A stretch of DNA of 64,000 nucleotides, taken from Thermogemmatispora sp042408735 (lineage in GTDB: Bacteria; Chloroflexota; Ktedonobacteria; Ktedonobacterales; Ktedonobacteraceae). The position numbers were made by a program, and so were the translations under genes. Of this stretch, positions 1-9,261 are shown piece after piece. A model generated the notes under the pieces. That model did not search any database and had not been told where the DNA came from. It saw nothing but the letters and a program-made list of their open reading frames with translations. The DNA is taken from contig NZ_JBHOQV010000128.1 of NCBI RefSeq assembly GCF_042408735.1, positions 1-64,000 of the forward strand, given 5' to 3'. Position 1 is the first letter of the stretch, and every line of letters begins with the position of its first letter.

Positions 1-2481
1 GCCCAGGAGGAAGCCCAGCGCTTCCAGCATAACTACATCGGGACAGAGCACCTCCTTTTGGGCCTCGTACGCGAGGGCGAAGGTGTGGCCGCCAAGGTTC
101 TGGCGAATCTGGGTGTCGAGCTGAACAAGGTGCGCAGCGCCGTCGAGTTCATCATTGGGCGCGGTGACCGCATCGTGCTTGGGGAGATTGGCCTTACCCC
201 CCGGGCCAAGAAGGTCATCGAGCTGGCAGTGGACGAGGCGCGCCGTCTGAACCACCATTACATCGGCACCGAGCACCTTCTGCTCGGCCTGGTGCGCGAG
301 GGTGAAGGAATCGCCGCCGGTGTCCTGGAAAGCCTGGGTGTCAACCTGGAGAAGGTGCGCACACAAACGATCCAGGTGCTCAGCCAGTCCGGCTCGCCCC
401 ACGAGCGCGATGCCAAGCACTCCAAGACGCCGACCATCGACGCTATGGGCGTGGATCTGACGGCTGATGCCCGTGCCGGAAAGCTCGATCCCATTATTGG
501 ACGCCATCAGGAGATCGAGCGGGTCATTCAGATCCTCTCGCGGCGCACGAAGAATAATCCTGCGCTGATCGGCGAACCTGGTGTCGGTAAGTCGGCCATC
601 GTCGAGGGCCTGGCGCAGCGTATCGTTGCCGGCGAGGTCCCCGAGACCATCGCGGGCAAACGTCTGCTCACCCTGGATGTCGGCTCCCTGGTGGCAGGCA
701 CCAAGTACCGTGGCGAGTTCGAAGAGCGCCTGAAGAAGATCATTGAGGAGATCCGCAATAGTCGCGACTGCATCATCTTTATCGATGAGGTCCATACGCT
801 GGTGGGGGCCGGTGCCGCAGAGGGGGCCGTCGACGCGGCCAATATTCTGAAGCCGGCTCTGGCGCGCGGCGAGATCCAGTGCATCGGCGCGACGACGCTC
901 GATGAGTATCGTAAGTATATCGAGCGCGATGCCGCCCTGCAGCGCCGCTTCCAGGAAGTGATCGTGCGCGAGCCGACCATTGAGGAGACGATCGAGATCC
1001 TCAAGGGGATCCGCGAGCGCTATGAGGCCCATCACCGCTTGACCATCACGGATGAGGCCCTCAAGGCGGCGACCGAGATGGCCAGTCGCTATATCACGGA
1101 TCGCTTCATGCCGGATAAAGCCATCGATCTGATCGATGAGGCCGCCAGCCGCGTGCGCATGCAGCATTCGCTGGCTCCGCTGAACCTGAAAGAGGCCAAG
1201 AAGGGCCTGGAGGCGGTGCTGCGCGAGAAGGAGGCCGCCATCCAGCAGCAGGATTACGAGCTGGCCGCCGAGCTGCGCGATCGCGAGGTCAAGCTGCGCG
1301 AGCGCATCGCCAAGCTGGAAGCCGGCTGGCAGAAGGAGCGGGGCAGCGATCGCCCTGTGGTTGGCGAGGAGGAGGTCGCTCAGATCGTCTCGATGTGGAC
1401 CGGCATCCCGGTGATGCGCATCGCTCAGGAGGAGTCCCAGCGCCTGCTCCATATGGAGGAGGCCCTCCATATGCGCGTCATCGCCCAGGATGAGGCGATC
1501 GAGAAGATCGCGCGCGCCGTCCGCCGCGCTCGCGCCGGGCTGAAAGATCCCAAGCGCCCCATCGGCTCCTTCATCTTCCTCGGCCCGACCGGCGTCGGTA
1601 AGACCGAGCTGGCCCGCGCGCTCGCCGAGTTCATGTTTGGCAGCGAGGACGCCCTTATCAAGATCGACATGTCAGAGTTCATGGAGCGCCATGCCGCCGC
1701 ACGCCTGGTCGGCGCTCCGCCGGGCTATGTCGGCTATGAGGAGGGCGGCCAGTTGACGGAGGCGGTCCGCCGCAAGTCCTATAGCGTGATCCTGCTCGAC
1801 GAGATTGAGAAGGCCCATCCCGACGTCTTCAATATGCTCCTCCAGATCCTGGAGGATGGTAAGCTGACCGATGCGAAGGGCCGCACGGTGGATTTCCGCA
1901 ATACGATCATTATCATGACGTCGAATGTCGGTGCCACCTTGCTGAACCGTGAGGCGTCGATCGGCTTCAAGCTGACGAAGGATAAGGAGCAGGCCTATAA
2001 GAGCGAGTACGAGGAGATGAAGAATAAGGTCCTCGGCGAGCTGAAGAATACCTTCAAGCCCGAGTTCCTGAACCGTATCGATGAGGTCATCGTCTTCCAC
2101 TCGCTCCGCCGCGAGGATATGTATCAGATCGTCGACCTGCTGCTCAATCGGGTGCGCAATCAGCTGACGGAGCAGCAGATCGAGCTGGTGGTCCCGCAGC
2201 CCGCCAAGGACTTCCTGATCAAGGAGGGCTTCGATCCGCAGTATGGCGCCCGCCCGCTGCGGCGCACGATCCAGCGTCTCGTCGAGGATCCGCTGGCCGA
2301 GGGCCTGCTTCAGGGCCGCTTCCATGCCGGCGATGTGGTCGAGGCGGTGGTGGTCGACAATGCCCTCGAGCTGCGGGTGCGCAGCCGCCTGGAGCAGTTG
2401 CCCGCCCCGGCTTCGCCGCAGGCCGCCCTCTCCGCGGGCAGCAGCGAGGGCAGCCCCGCTGGCGAAACCTTGCCAGGTTGA
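1..2481 (+). CDS. clpC: ATP-dependent Clp protease ATP-binding subunit ClpC (5' partial)
   Basis: This is a Hsp100/ClpC unfoldase that feeds substrates to ClpP in the cytoplasm. The reading frame is already open at base 1; the first codons (AQEEAQR) match the region about 15 residues into ClpC, so only a short N-terminus is missing. Two Clp_N repeats (TEHLLLGLVREGEG occurs twice) are followed by AAA-1 with Walker A GEPGVGKS near codon 191, a UVR-type helix near codon 425, AAA-2 with GPTGVGKT near codon 529 and a D2-small domain. The visible 826 codons agree with full-length ClpC. The proline/serine-rich tail after the D2 domain is a lineage-specific extension. A strong terminator follows, so it is probably the last gene of its transcript. 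The family assignment is secure; ClpB is excluded by the UVR segment and the short middle domain. Confidence 0.97.
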   Translation, partial: AQEEAQRFQHNYIGTEHLLLGLVREGEGVAAKVLANLGVELNKVRSAVEFIIGRGDRIVLGEIGLTPRAKKVIELAVDEARRLNHHYIGTEHLLLGLVREGEGIAAGVLESLGVNLEKVRTQTIQVLSQSGSPHERDAKHSKTPTIDAMGVDLTADARAGKLDPIIGRHQEIERVIQILSRRTKNNPALIGEPGVGKSAIVEGLAQRIVAGEVPETIAGKRLLTLDVGSLVAGTKYRGEFEERLKKIIEEIRNSRDCIIFIDEVHTLVGAGAAEGAVDAANILKPALARGEIQCIGATTLDEYRKYIERDAALQRRFQEVIVREPTIEETIEILKGIRERYEAHHRLTITDEALKAATEMASRYITDRFMPDKAIDLIDEAASRVRMQHSLAPLNLKEAKKGLEAVLREKEAAIQQQDYELAAELRDREVKLRERIAKLEAGWQKERGSDRPVVGEEEVAQIVSMWTGIPVMRIAQEESQRLLHMEEALHMRVIAQDEAIEKIARAVRRARAGLKDPKRPIGSFIFLGPTGVGKTELARALAEFMFGSEDALIKIDMSEFMERHAAARLVGAPPGYVGYEEGGQLTEAVRRKSYSVILLDEIEKAHPDVFNMLLQILEDGKLTDAKGRTVDFRNTIIIMTSNVGATLLNREASIGFKLTKDKEQAYKSEYEEMKNKVLGELKNTFKPEFLNRIDEVIVFHSLRREDMYQIVDLLLNRVRNQLTEQQIELVVPQPAKDFLIKEGFDPQYGARPLRRTIQRLVEDPLAEGLLQGRFHAGDVVEAVVVDNALELRVRSRLEQLPAPASPQAALSAGSSEGSPAGETLPG

Positions 2482-2490
2482 GTGTGTGCA

Positions 2491-2542
2491 GAGGAGAGCC
2501 GCTTGGGCGCCTGATCCGCGCCTCAGGCTCTCCTCTTTTTTT
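2491..2542 (+). terminator. Rho-independent terminator after clpC
   Basis: A perfect 10-bp stem (GAGGAGAGCC at 2491-2500 with GGCTCTCCTC at 2526-2535) is followed directly by seven T residues. It begins 9 bases after the clpC stop codon. Confidence 0.9.
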
Positions 2543-2705
2543 GCTCTCGTTTGCTTCTTTCCTGACTTGCTGCCCGCGGAGAAGGCCAACAGCCCTGAAG
2601 GCTCTTCTTCCTGCCATCTGTTGCTAGCTCGACCGGGTGGGTAGGACGACCGCGTCTGGAATGGAGCATTGCCGGTTATAAAACGAAAACTTTGATTGCC
2701 GTCCT

Positions 2706-4142
2706 ATGCCTAAATCTCGTACGCGCTTCGTATGTCAGCAGTGTGGTGGGGAGCAGACGAAGTGGCTGGGACGCTGCCCCGATTGCGGCGCCTGGAACAC
2801 GCTTGAAGAAGTCTCTCTGCCCGAGATGCCAGCCTCGGGAGCTGCCACTCCCCAGCGTCGCTATGCCCTTCTGACCGGGGCAGCGGCAAGCGCGGGGGCC
2901 TCTGCTGCCCCGGCGGTGCCGCAACCCCTTCCCCAGGTGAAGGCCCTCTCTCATGACCGTCTGTCGGTCGGCTATGCCGAAATGGACCGCGTGCTGGGCG
3001 GTGGGCTTGTGCCTGGCTCGCTCACGCTGGTTGGCGGTGAGCCAGGAATTGGCAAGTCGACCTTGCTGTTGCAGGTCTCGGGCTATATTGCCGAGCAGGT
3101 AGGGCCTGTCCTCTATGTCTCGGGTGAGGAGTCAAGCGAGCAGATTAAGATGCGCGCTGAGCGGCTGGAGATCAGTGGCGAGCGCCTCTATCTGTTGGCC
3201 ACGGTTGAGCTGGAGGTGATCTGCGAGGCCATTGCCCGCCTGAAGCCGGCTCTGGTGGTGATCGATTCTATTCAGACGGTTTTTGCCACACATCTGACCT
3301 CGGCCCCGGGCAGCATCAGCCAGGTGCGGGAGTGCACGCTGCATCTCATGCAGGTGGCTAAAAGTAGTCACATTCCGATGTTCATTATCGGCCACGTCAC
3401 CAAGGAGGGAACGGTGGCAGGGCCGAAGGCCCTGGAACACATCGCCGATTGCGTGCTCTATCTGGAGGGGGAGCGCTACCATACCTATCGGCTGCTGCGC
3501 GGCGTCAAGAATCGCTTTGGCGCCACCCACGAAGTCGGGGTCTTCGAGATGCATGGCGAGGGACTGCAAGAGGTCCCCAATCCATCAGCTCTCTTCCTCT
3601 CCGAGCGCCCCGGGGCCGCCAGCGGCTCAGCGGTAGTGGTGAGTATGGAGGGGACACGCCCGCTGCTGGTCGAGGTCCAGGCCCTGGTGACTCCCAGCAA
3701 TTTCGGGATCGCTCGCTGTACGGCCAATGGGATCGAGCATAATCGCCTGCTGATGCTGCTGGCAGTCTTGACGAAGCGGGTCGGCCTGGCCCTGGGCAAT
3801 CACGACGTCTATACTAATGTGGTCGGCGGCTTCACGTTGGAGGAGCCAGCGGTCGACCTGGGCGTGGCCGCAGCGATCGCTTCCAGCTACCGCGATCGAC
3901 GCATCCCGCCCGATCTGGCCTTAATCGGCGAGGTCGGCCTCTCGGGAGAGCTGCGCGCGGTCAGCCGCCTGGGGCTGCGCGTGCGCGAGGCGGCGAAGTT
4001 AGGCTTCAAGCGCTGCCTGGTCCCTGCGAGCGCCCGCACGGAGCGGGTGCGCCGTGAACTGGAGGAGGCCGGCCTGGCTGAGGAGTGCCGGGTGATTCCC
4101 GCCAGTACTCTTGCAGTGGCTCTCGAAATCGCGCTACACTAA
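2706..4142 (+). CDS. radA: DNA repair protein RadA (Sms)
   Basis: RadA is a RecA-like ATPase that promotes branch migration in homologous recombination. The 478-aa protein has an N-terminal C4 zinc finger (CQQC and CPDCG, residues about 10-28), Walker A GEPGIGKST near residue 111, the RadA-specific KNRFG motif near 267 and a C-terminal Lon-protease-like domain. Length and domain order are normal. The ATG at 2706 begins directly before the zinc finger. No good Shine-Dalgarno is visible, but a TATAAA at 2677-2682 lies close upstream, so the transcript may have a very short leader. The preceding terminator makes independent transcription likely. Confidence 0.96.
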   Translation: MPKSRTRFVCQQCGGEQTKWLGRCPDCGAWNTLEEVSLPEMPASGAATPQRRYALLTGAAASAGASAAPAVPQPLPQVKALSHDRLSVGYAEMDRVLGGGLVPGSLTLVGGEPGIGKSTLLLQVSGYIAEQVGPVLYVSGEESSEQIKMRAERLEISGERLYLLATVELEVICEAIARLKPALVVIDSIQTVFATHLTSAPGSISQVRECTLHLMQVAKSSHIPMFIIGHVTKEGTVAGPKALEHIADCVLYLEGERYHTYRLLRGVKNRFGATHEVGVFEMHGEGLQEVPNPSALFLSERPGAASGSAVVVSMEGTRPLLVEVQALVTPSNFGIARCTANGIEHNRLLMLLAVLTKRVGLALGNHDVYTNVVGGFTLEEPAVDLGVAAAIASSYRDRRIPPDLALIGEVGLSGELRAVSRLGLRVREAAKLGFKRCLVPASARTERVRRELEEAGLAEECRVIPASTLAVALEIALH

Positions 4143-4254
4143 CCAGCAAGAGTGGCCCCCATCTCAAGGCCAGAACATCTGCTGAGCTTAAATAAAGGAG
4201 GTGAGCGTTTCGTGCGTTATCGTGGCTCTCGCTCCCAGAGGCCAATCCTCGCTC

Positions 4255-4283
4255 TTGATTCTGACCCTGGAAAACGGTATACT
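4255..4283 (+). promoter_or_regulatory. SigA-type promoter for the PIN-TRAM gene
   Basis: TTGATT (4255-4260), a 17-base spacer and TATACT (4278-4283). The predicted start near 4290 leaves a leader of about 190 bases before the ATG at 4480. The stretch 4143-4479 has no other convincing gene. Confidence 0.7.
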
Positions 4284-4479
4284 TTATAGCTGGCATGACG
4301 ATTTTTGTGATTCGACGGGCGCGTTTCTGGCGGTTCAGCACAGCAGGCCAGGCCCTGTTATCCGGAATCATCGTTCTTGTTTGTCTGATTATCATCTATT
4401 CTGCTCCTGCCCGCATGCTTTACCTCACGCTGGCCCGTCGTCGGTGGTCGAACCTCTCACCCTTCTGGAGGCTGATGGG

Positions 4480-5649
4480 ATGTCTGTTAATACGATCGCT
4501 CGCTGCATTGGGGCGCTTCTGGCTGCCAGCGTCAGTTTTTTCGTCTTCTTTTTCGAACATCCTCTTGCGACTGCGCTGCTTGAAAAGCTTGAATGGTCAG
4601 CCGCTATTGCTTTTGCCTGTGGACTAATTGCCTTTGTCATCACACCCTATGTGTCCATCGTTCCCTATCGCTGGGTGAGTCACCAGTTGCGAACGGTGGC
4701 GGTCAGCGATCTGATCGCTGGCACTATTGGGCTGATTGTGGGACTGCTGATCTCCGTGCTCTTTGGCATTCCGCTGGGGGCTTTGCCGGAGAACTGGGGC
4801 CATATTCTGCCCGTGGTGGCAGCTCTCATCTGTGGCTATCTGGGGGCTATGGTGGCGGTCCTGCGCAAGAGCGAGTTGGCCCATATGTTTCAGTCGCTCT
4901 TTTTGACGCGCCGTCGTGAGCGGGAGGAGGAGCGCGAGCGTGAACGTGAGCGCGAGCGGGCGAGGGAGGCGGAGGCGCTGGCGAACGCGACGGGGCCGCA
5001 GATTTTGCTTGATACAAGCGCAATTATCGATGGCCGGATTGCCGATATCAGCCAGACCGGCTTTATCTTTGGCAAGTTGGTTGTGCCGCGTTTTGTGCTC
5101 AATGAGCTGCAGCGGATCGCCGATTCTGCCGATACGCTCCGCCGCAACCGGGGCCGGCATGGCCTGGAGATGTTGAATCGTCTGCAGAAAGATGCGACGG
5201 TGCCGGTGGAGATTATGGATACGGATATGGAGAGCAGTTCTGAGGAGGTTGATAGCAAGCTGGTGAAGCTGGCGCGCGCTCTCCATTGTCCGATCATCAC
5301 CAACGATTTCAACCTCAACCGCGTTGCCGAGCTGCAGGGGGTGAAGGTCCTCAATATTAATGAGCTGGCCAACGCCGTGAAGCCGGTCCTGTTGCCCGGC
5401 GAGGAGATCTCGATTAAGATTATGCAGGATGGTAAGGAGCTGGGCCAGGGAGTGGGCTACCTGGATGATGGTACGATGATCGTCGTGGAGGGTGGCCGCC
5501 AGTATATGAATATGACGATCGATGTGACGGTGACGCGGGTCATTCAGACGGTCGCTGGGCGTCTGATCTTCGCTTACCCCAAGCAGAGCAGCGGCAATGC
5601 GGCCTCTAGTAACCAAGGCCAATCGACCGGCAAACAGCGTCAGGGCTAG
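4480..5649 (+). CDS. PIN/TRAM domain membrane protein (YacL-like)
   Basis: The 389-aa protein has several hydrophobic segments in its first 130 residues (for example around LIAGTIGLIVGLLISVLFG), a short, highly charged Arg/Glu-rich helix near residues 145-165, a PIN nuclease-like domain beginning LLDTSAIIDGRIADI, and a C-terminal TRAM domain (IKIMQDGKELGQGVGYLDDGTMIVV). PIN acidic residues are visible in DTSAIIDGR and in IITNDFNLN. The family (YacL and relatives) is membrane-anchored and often lies near radA and ispD; its exact substrate is not established. The frame is open upstream to 4201, but the ATG at 4480 was chosen because GGAG precedes it by 9 bases and the conserved membrane part begins there. 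Confidence 0.9.
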   Translation: MSVNTIARCIGALLAASVSFFVFFFEHPLATALLEKLEWSAAIAFACGLIAFVITPYVSIVPYRWVSHQLRTVAVSDLIAGTIGLIVGLLISVLFGIPLGALPENWGHILPVVAALICGYLGAMVAVLRKSELAHMFQSLFLTRRREREEERERERERERAREAEALANATGPQILLDTSAIIDGRIADISQTGFIFGKLVVPRFVLNELQRIADSADTLRRNRGRHGLEMLNRLQKDATVPVEIMDTDMESSSEEVDSKLVKLARALHCPIITNDFNLNRVAELQGVKVLNINELANAVKPVLLPGEEISIKIMQDGKELGQGVGYLDDGTMIVVEGGRQYMNMTIDVTVTRVIQTVAGRLIFAYPKQSSGNAASSNQGQSTGKQRQG

Positions 5650-5822
5650 CGCCGAGCGTCTGGAGATGGCCAGAAGGGGAGAGGGCTGGGAGCGGGCCAG
5701 GTCGGCTGTGGACGGGTGGGGTGGTAGCAGCAAGGGAGCTGCAGGCAGAGAATGGAGGCCAAGAAAAAAGGGGGAACCTGGCTCTCCCTGATTGCCCACG
5801 AACGTCATAGTAGATGTCGGGT

Positions 5823-5844
5823 AGGCACCAAGCATCTGGTGCCT
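5823..5844. repeat. Inverted repeat upstream of ispD
   Basis: AGGCACCA and TGGTGCCT form a perfect 8-bp inverted repeat with a 6-base loop, ending 35 bases before the ispD start. No T-run follows directly, so it could be an operator or leader hairpin rather than a terminator. The rest of 5650-5879 shows nothing clear. Confidence 0.5.
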
Positions 5845-5879
5845 CTCATTATAGGCGGAGGCGCTGGTGGATTATTGCT

Positions 5880-6590
5880 ATGCAGGAACGAGCCGCTGTG
5901 GTAATCGTCGCCGCTGGCAGCAGCCGGCGGATGGCCGGTCGCGATAAGCTGTGGACGCCGTTGGCCGGGCGTTTGACTCTGGCCCGGACGGTGGATGCTT
6001 TTGAGGGGTGCCCGCTGATTGAGGCTATTGTCCTGGTGGTCCACCCTGCTCGTGAGGCCGATGCCTGTGAGCTGCTGGCCGAGGAGGGCTGGCGCAAGGT
6101 GATCGCGGTTGTGCCCGGTGGGCCGCGGCGCCAGGATTCGGTGCGCCTGGGCCTGGAGGCTCTGGCGCGTCGCCTGCCGGGAATCAGCTGGGTGCTGGTG
6201 CATGATGGCGCCCGCCCCTTTGTCTCTTCTACCTTGATTGAGGCCGGCTTACAGGCGGCTCGTCGGCATCAGGCGGCGGTGGCCGCGGTTCCCGTGAAGG
6301 ATACTCTCAAGGTGGTCGAGGGCGACTCTGTCTGCGAGACACCTGAGCGCGCTCATCTGTGGCTGGTCCAGACTCCGCAGGTCTTCGCTTTTTCTGTGCT
6401 CTGGGAGGCCCACCATGCTCGCTCCGCTCAGGAGGACCTCGACGAAGCCTGCGACGACGCTGCCCTCGTGGAACGCCTGGGCTACCGCGTGACGGTCTTC
6501 CCAGGCTCCTATTCAAATATGAAGATTACGACACAGGAGGATTTCCTGCTGGCGGAGTATCTGGCCCAGCAGGAGACATGGCCGCGATGA
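5880..6590 (+). CDS. ispD: 2-C-methyl-D-erythritol 4-phosphate cytidylyltransferase (IspD)
   Basis: IspD transfers CMP from CTP to MEP in the non-mevalonate isoprenoid pathway. The 236-aa protein has the nucleotide-binding start VVIVAAGSSRRMAG, the GGPRRQDSVRLGL motif near residue 80, VLVHDGARPF near residue 103 and VPVKDTLK near residue 140. An upstream in-frame start at 5814 exists, but the ATG at 5880 gives the normal N-terminus and is preceded by a purine-rich stretch. The 3' end overlaps ispF by four bases (ATGA), so the two are translationally coupled. Confidence 0.95.
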   Translation: MQERAAVVIVAAGSSRRMAGRDKLWTPLAGRLTLARTVDAFEGCPLIEAIVLVVHPAREADACELLAEEGWRKVIAVVPGGPRRQDSVRLGLEALARRLPGISWVLVHDGARPFVSSTLIEAGLQAARRHQAAVAAVPVKDTLKVVEGDSVCETPERAHLWLVQTPQVFAFSVLWEAHHARSAQEDLDEACDDAALVERLGYRVTVFPGSYSNMKITTQEDFLLAEYLAQQETWPR

Positions 6591-7096
6591 CGTTGCGAAT
6601 CGGTTGTGGCTTCGATGCTCACGCCTTTGCTCCAGGGCGACCGCTGGTGCTGGCTGGGGTGAGCGTTCCGGCAGAGGTGGGCTTGGCCGGCCATTCGGAT
6701 GCCGATGTGGTGATTCATGCCCTGGTGGATGCCCTGCTCGGAGCGGCGGCTCTCGGCGATATAGGGATGCATTTCCCCTCAAGTGACCCGCGCTGGAAGG
6801 ATCAGCCGAGCGCCCTTTTCTTGACTTATGCGCGCGATCTGCTGCGCCAGCATGGCTGGCGCGTGGTCAATGTTGATGCGACGGTGATTGCTCAGCGCCC
6901 TCGCCTGTCTCCCTATGTGATGGCGATGCGCGCGCGCCTGGCGGAGCTGCTTGAGCTGCCGCTGGCGCAGGTCAGCGTCAAGGCCACGACCACCGATGGC
7001 CTGGGCTTTACTGGCCGTGGTGAGGGGATCGCTTGCTCGGCTGTGGCCCTGCTGGAGGCGGCAGTTTCTGCGATGCCAGCGGCCGCGGAAGGCTAA
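6587..7096 (+). CDS. ispF: 2-C-methyl-D-erythritol 2,4-cyclodiphosphate synthase (IspF)
   Basis: IspF converts CDP-ME-2-phosphate to MEcPP with loss of CMP. The 169-aa protein shows the metal-binding GCGFDAHAF at the N-terminus, GHSDADVVIHALVDALLG, GDIGMHFPSSD and a C-terminal KATTTDGLGFTGRGEGI. The ATG at 6587 overlaps the ispD stop and has AGGAG at 6571-6575, 11 bases upstream; the in-frame ATG at 6578 lies too close to that site. Together with ispD it provides two non-consecutive MEP pathway steps; ispE is not in the window. Confidence 0.96.
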   Translation: MTLRIGCGFDAHAFAPGRPLVLAGVSVPAEVGLAGHSDADVVIHALVDALLGAAALGDIGMHFPSSDPRWKDQPSALFLTYARDLLRQHGWRVVNVDATVIAQRPRLSPYVMAMRARLAELLELPLAQVSVKATTTDGLGFTGRGEGIACSAVALLEAAVSAMPAAAEG

Positions 7097-7228
7097 GCTC
7101 CTCTGCCCCTTTTTCCCATCCACGTTCAGTGATTTGACGTTCTGGCTCCCCCTTTCTGGTGTTTGCTGGCACACGACGTCCTCCCACTTCGTGATAGGGC
7201 GGGTCGGGCTGGGTCGGGTTGCTCGAAC

Positions 7229-8881
7229 TCAGGTTAAGAAGTAGCGGTCGAGCAGTCGGTCAACGATCTGCTCGTATTGCTCTTTACGCCAGCTATCGTC
7301 GGTGATGCGATCGATCATAAACTGGAGATGGGCCAGGCGGACGCTGGTCATCAGGCTGCCTAAGGCTTGTAGCCTCTGATTGGCGCTCTGTTCTTGAATT
7401 CCCCTCCAGGCCCCCAGAACGGTTGTCAGGGCCGAGACGATGCTGGCGATGACACTGCCAATGATGAGTTTTGGATCTGCTCCACGGAAGAAGGCCGTGA
7501 TCAGGATCAGGATTGTGACTGAAAGCAATACCAAACTAATCGTAAAAAAGGTTTGTGCTGATTTGAAAGCATCTCGAGCTTCTTTGTTAAAGTCACGTAA
7601 ATATTGATCGCTCCGCATGATAATTCTGTTGAGATATTTGTCTGACAGAGTTTGAATGCTGGAGGCCAGTTTTTTGGCTTCCTGATCGGCTGGCTCTTCC
7701 TCTTCTGGAGGAAAGATGCTCTCCAGCCTGGCTTTCAAGGTGCTGGTCTGGGCTACCGCTGTTGTCACCTGTTCCTGTATCTCGCTTTTGCCGGCCTGGA
7801 CGACTTCTTCTAGCCGCTCCTGTAAGGAGGTCAGGGTCGCACGCAGCTCCCCTGCCAGCCCGTCGATGGCAGGCGCGATATGGCTGGGGAAGGTGGCTTC
7901 AACTTTTTGCTCCAGGTTGCTGAGGTAACCGTGGAGGCGCTGGGTTGATTCAGGCATGCTCTGGGAGAGCGACTCGAGTTTTTGCTCCAGGTCGCTGAGC
8001 TGACCATGGAGGCGCTGGGTTGATTCAGGCATGCTCTGGGAGAGCGACTCGAGTTTTTGCCCCAGGTCGCTGAGCTGACCATGGAGGCGCTGGGTTGATT
8101 CAGGCATGCTCTGGGAGAGCGACTCGAGTTTTTGCTCCAGGTTGCTGAGCTGACTGTGGAGGCGCTGGGTTGATTCAGGCATGCTCTGGGAGAGCGACTC
8201 GAGCTTTTGCTCCAGGTTGCTGGTGAGCAGTGACTCGGCCAGGGTTTTCCTGAACATGTCCTCTAGATCGGAGGCCAGGCGCGTGAGGGCATCTTGCCAT
8301 TGCTGTCCCTGCTCCAGAAGTTGCTGAGCCAGATCGCTATCATTCTGGAGGATTTTCTCTTCGAGGGCTTGCTCTTTTTCTGCGAGAGCCTGTTGAAGTC
8401 GCTCGAGGTGCTCGTTGAGAGATTGCGTGTCGAGGGCAATAGCCGTGAGCTGCTCTCTAAGCCCCTGGAGCAAGGCGGAGAGAGCGGAGAGGTCTTGCTG
8501 TCGAGGAACCTGGTTGAGGGTCTCATGAAGGGCCTGAAGGCTCCTCAGGAGACGTTCCTCTTCTGGTGGAGGACCCGGGGGCTGGGTCCCCGGGTAGCCA
8601 GGGGTCCAGTCATGGCAATCCCACTGATCACTATAGCTGAGCATGTCCTGATAGCTCAGTATTTTGCAGTACTTGCCTCCCGTGTTATCGGAGAGTAGCT
8701 CGATGCTCTCCCCGTCGAGAGTTCTGCCGCCTCCGTCCACTACTGTGACTATCCAGCCCCAGCGTTCCAGCATCTCTGCCCTGAAGGGCACACGCGTGGC
8801 GATCACCAGGGCCTTGTCTTTGCGCCGCGCGTGAATGACTGGGGCATTGTCAAGCCGGGCGATCTCGGCAAAGCTAGTCAT
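7229..8881 (-). CDS. Coiled-coil protein with tandem repeats and a C-terminal two-TM module
   Basis: I do not recognise a named family for this 550-aa protein as a whole. A globular N-terminal region of about 100 residues is followed by a long heptad-rich coiled coil. The coil includes four nearly identical 25-residue units (LEQKLESLSQSMPEST core) and a partial fifth. The C-terminus has two membrane segments (near residues 445-465 and 472-492) and a soluble tail of about 60 residues. The layout before and after the two helices resembles the 2TM modules attached to TRADD-N-like proteins of cyanobacteria and Chloroflexi, which are predicted to act in conflict or defence systems; this link is by eye only. 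The ATG at 8881 was chosen for its GAGGAGG site 6 bases upstream; a longer start at 8962 is possible. A very good promoter lies upstream, and the gene stands alone. Confidence 0.8.
   Translation of the reverse strand: MTSFAEIARLDNAPVIHARRKDKALVIATRVPFRAEMLERWGWIVTVVDGGGRTLDGESIELLSDNTGGKYCKILSYQDMLSYSDQWDCHDWTPGYPGTQPPGPPPEEERLLRSLQALHETLNQVPRQQDLSALSALLQGLREQLTAIALDTQSLNEHLERLQQALAEKEQALEEKILQNDSDLAQQLLEQGQQWQDALTRLASDLEDMFRKTLAESLLTSNLEQKLESLSQSMPESTQRLHSQLSNLEQKLESLSQSMPESTQRLHGQLSDLGQKLESLSQSMPESTQRLHGQLSDLEQKLESLSQSMPESTQRLHGYLSNLEQKVEATFPSHIAPAIDGLAGELRATLTSLQERLEEVVQAGKSEIQEQVTTAVAQTSTLKARLESIFPPEEEEPADQEAKKLASSIQTLSDKYLNRIIMRSDQYLRDFNKEARDAFKSAQTFFTISLVLLSVTILILITAFFRGADPKLIIGSVIASIVSALTTVLGAWRGIQEQSANQRLQALGSLMTSVRLAHLQFMIDRITDDSWRKEQYEQIVDRLLDRYFLT
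7916..8215 (-). repeat. Four tandem 75-bp in-frame coding repeats
   Basis: Units at 8215-8141, 8140-8066, 8065-7991 and 7990-7916 each encode 25 residues, with a degenerate fifth start at 7915. The DNA copies are almost identical, including synonymous positions, which points to recent duplication. Confidence 0.95.
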
Positions 8882-8967
8882 AGCGGCCTCCTCTGACCTG
8901 CTCTTCTGCGGCGGTGGCAGTTCTTGCTTGCCCAAGAAGGTGGTATGTCGCCAATAATTCAAAATAA

Positions 8968-8996
8968 ATTGTAGAATATATCGATTAAAAAGTCAA
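8968..8996 (-). promoter_or_regulatory. SigA-type promoter for the coiled-coil 2TM gene
   Basis: Read on the minus strand: TTGACT (8996-8991), a 17-base spacer and TACAAT (8973-8968), giving a leader of about 80 bases. The surrounding 8940-9020 is AT-rich. The remainder of 8997-9261 contains no gene I can support. Confidence 0.8.
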
Positions 8997-9261
8997 GCAC
9001 TAATTTGTATATTAATCATGCTGGCATTGATGACTGCTGGAGTCTCTGGCGGCCCTTCTGAGCTGAGGGAGGTCGGCGTGTTAGCCTTGGGCAACGGAGC
9101 TGGATGGAGGAGAGGCAGGTCCCTGTATCAAGACAGAGCGAGGGAGGAGCCGCCAGAGGTGGCCTGCTCGCGGGGCGGTTCCTCCTTCGGACTCCAGGAG
9201 AGGGAGAAGGTGTCCGGTCCTGAGATGCCGATCCTGTTTTCCGGCTGCGGGCTGTCAGCAG

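Noticed and set aside
1672..2589. 305-aa open frame opposite clpC
   Set aside because: It is the antisense shadow of a strongly coding gene; no ribosome site and a skewed Leu/Gln/His composition.
4295..4627. 110-aa hydrophobic frame in the leader of the PIN-TRAM gene
   Set aside because: It overlaps the accepted gene by 148 bases, starts directly at the predicted transcription start and lacks a ribosome site.
4624..5835. 403-aa open frame opposite the PIN-TRAM gene
   Set aside because: Antisense shadow; His/Leu/Arg-rich and without recognisable motifs.
7916..8215. CRISPR-like spaced repeats
   Set aside because: The 75-bp units are tandem, in frame and coding, without unique spacers or cas genes.
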